Source: JAITVB01 sp031553805
GTDB lineage: Bacteria > Bacteroidota > Bacteroidia > Bacteroidales > Rikenellaceae
DNA: 64,000 nt
Assembly: GCA_031553805.1 (NCBI GenBank)
Contig: JAVBLC010000004.1
Location: 1 to 64,000 of the forward strand
Direction of reading: 5' to 3'
The translations under genes were made by a program, and so were the position numbers. The notes beneath the pieces were generated by a model. The model saw nothing but the letters and a program-made list of their open reading frames with translations, was not told the DNA's origin and ran no database searches. Shown here piece after piece: positions 63,042-64,000 of this stretch (the stretch's first letter is position 1; each line of letters opens with the position of its first letter).

Positions 63042-63275
63042 AGCCACCGCACAAGAGATTTTTATGCATTGGAAGGTTTACCTCTGCTGGGCCAGATCTG
63101 GCATAAAAATCTCTGGAGAGCGTGGCCACCACGCTTTTGCCTTTGAGAGAACTGCCGCTTTTTATAAAAAGCGCCGCAACCGAGGGTCGCCGAAGGCGGG
63201 TGAGCTTAACGCAGTTAAATTTTTTTTTTGGAACCGGAACGAAGTGGAGCTCAGCGAAGCTAGAACTTCGTTTTC
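63042..63275 (-). repeat. Dispersed structured repeat, copy 3 (inverted, about 234 bp)
   Basis: Inverted relative to copies 1 and 2. The palindrome at 63154-63175 (arms GCCGC and GCGCC on the plus strand) has one mismatched pair, and the flanking blocks and second inverted repeat are all present. It fills most of the 328-bp gap between the lipoprotein and rhamnose mutarotase genes. No gene is seen. Confidence 0.8.
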
Positions 63276-63305
63276 ATTGACTGACTTTACTTTGAAAAGA
63301 GAGCT

Positions 63306-63629
63306 ATGAAGCGTTATGGAAGTATGATCCGGGTGAAGCCCGAAAAACTCGAAGAATACAAAAAACTCCATGCCGCCGCCTGGCCCGGAGTGCTGAAAAC
63401 AATCACCGACTGCAACATCCAGAACTACAGCATCTACTACCGCGACGGACTGTTATTCAGCTATTTCGAATACACAGGCAACGACTACGACGCCGATATG
63501 GCCCGCATGGCCGAGGACCCCGAAACCCAACGCTGGTGGGACGTATGCAAGCCCTGTCACGAACCTTTCGAAGACCGCGCTCCCGGCGAATGGTGGTCCG
63601 GTATGGAAGAAATTTTTCATCACGACTAA
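63306..63629 (+). CDS. rhaM: L-rhamnose mutarotase
   Basis: A 107-residue RhaM protein that interconverts alpha- and beta-L-rhamnose. The family pattern is complete: KRYGSMIRVKPEKLEEYKKLHAAAWPGVL, the NYSIYYRDGLLFSYFEY strand, and the closing WWDVCKPCHEPFEDR, where the His and Trp form the active site. No other rhamnose-utilisation gene is in the window. It is preceded by repeat copy 3 and followed by the mscS-like gene. Confidence 0.92.
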   Translation: MKRYGSMIRVKPEKLEEYKKLHAAAWPGVLKTITDCNIQNYSIYYRDGLLFSYFEYTGNDYDADMARMAEDPETQRWWDVCKPCHEPFEDRAPGEWWSGMEEIFHHD

Positions 63630-63700
63630 ACCCGCAACCACCCAGCGGCACAAACCTTACACCACCCGGACAGAACCGCCGGGTATAAAATTTACAAAAA

Positions 63701-64000
63701 ATGCCCCTGATCCCTCTACCCGCCGACAGCAGCGCCGTCGAACGCGCCGAAGATATTCAGAAAACCTTCATCCAAAAGATGGAGTCGATCTCCAATATGT
63801 CGGTCCAGGAACTCATCGAAACCATCGCCCGCAGCACGATCACCATCCTGCTCAAAATTATCCTCGCCCTGGCCGTGTTCTACGCCGGACGATGGGCGAT
63901 CCGACGCATCCGCCGATGGATCTCACGCATCATGGAACGGCGCGAGGTCGACCCCTCGCTGCGCACGTTCCTGCTCAGCCTGATCCAAATCTCGCTGATG
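63701..64000 (+). CDS. Mechanosensitive ion channel (MscS-type), 5' part
   Basis: This frame runs off the window after 100 codons. The N-terminus is a short amphipathic stretch followed by a hydrophobic helix (STITILLKIILALAVFYAGRW), then a basic segment (AIRRIRRWISRIMERREVDP) and the start of another helix (FLLSLIQISLM). This is the first-helices pattern of small MscS channels, with the arginine-rich linker. The pore helix and beta domain lie beyond the end, so the call rests on the first third. Confidence 0.65.
   Translation, partial: MPLIPLPADSSAVERAEDIQKTFIQKMESISNMSVQELIETIARSTITILLKIILALAVFYAGRWAIRRIRRWISRIMERREVDPSLRTFLLSLIQISLM

Noticed and set aside
1..64000. tRNA, rRNA, CRISPR array, IS element or prophage
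   Set aside because: I found no cloverleaf, no regularly spaced repeats and no transposase or phage genes in any frame.

Overview
The window looks like part of a GC-rich Bacteroidales chromosome, most likely an Alistipes/Rikenellaceae-type gut bacterium. The phylum call rests on the promoter boxes (TAnnTTTG, the Bacteroidetes -7 element, sits upstream of many genes, and classical Shine-Dalgarno sites are rare). It also rests on lineage-typical genes: GldE, the PUR-type DUF3276 protein, GSCFA and DUF2851 proteins, single-chain GcvP, SecA with an N-terminal insertion, a noncanonical EF-G2, and the coaX-OMP-TPR-lptC-hemolysin-ppiD cluster. The genus is inference. I see no rRNA, tRNA, CRISPR array, insertion sequence or prophage.

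Layout. 1-482: a low-quality homopolymer edge followed by non-coding repeats. 483-4716 (minus): phosphopantetheinyl transferase, gldE, PUR protein, C-terminal processing protease. 4969-5967 (plus): aldose epimerase. 6016-12921 (minus): an ORF remnant, gcvP, a degenerate 5'-nucleotidase-like protein, U32 peptidase/TrhP-like protein, polyprenyl synthase. 13093-20004 (plus): plsC, a secreted unknown, parE, parC, aroK. 20099-23001 (minus): biotin carrier, acyl-CoA carboxyltransferase, ispE. 23069-33974 (plus): GSCFA, zinc-ribbon membrane protein, a phosphatase-like protein lacking most metal ligands, sufE, sufT-like, DUF2851, secA, slyD-like, two secreted YhcH-family paralogs. 34143-36661 (minus): FAD oxidoreductase and a shortened GH20-like protein. 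36775-52198 (plus): dolichyl-phosphate-mannose-type synthase, hydrolase, mfd, coaX, the envelope cluster through ppiD, EF-G2. 52284-55499 (minus): carB behind a leader with an attenuator-like terminator. 55799-57037 (plus): pepT. 57124-58896 (minus): two outer-membrane beta-barrels. 59120-62561 (plus): a corrinoid methyl-transfer operon. 62588-64000 (plus): an AT-richer lipoprotein, rhamnose mutarotase, and the start of a mechanosensitive channel.

Most genes are core housekeeping. The most interesting signals are: (1) a family of about 230-bp structured intergenic repeats whose hairpins keep pairing while their sequence changes; (2) a compact terminator-like module built on GCGTCCCCGCAC that abuts stop codons and has been absorbed into the 3' end of pepT; (3) a four-gene B12-dependent methyltransferase operon with a perfect palindrome next to its promoter; (4) a leader ORF plus terminator upstream of carB that resembles transcription attenuation; (5) several enzymes with lost catalytic residues: a PafA-like phosphatase, a 5'-nucleotidase-like protein, EF-G2, and a prenyl synthase with Ala in its first Asp-rich motif.

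Coordinates of genes include the stop codon. Where a TAnnTTTG box lies inside the longest open frame, I moved the start downstream to the first suitable ATG.
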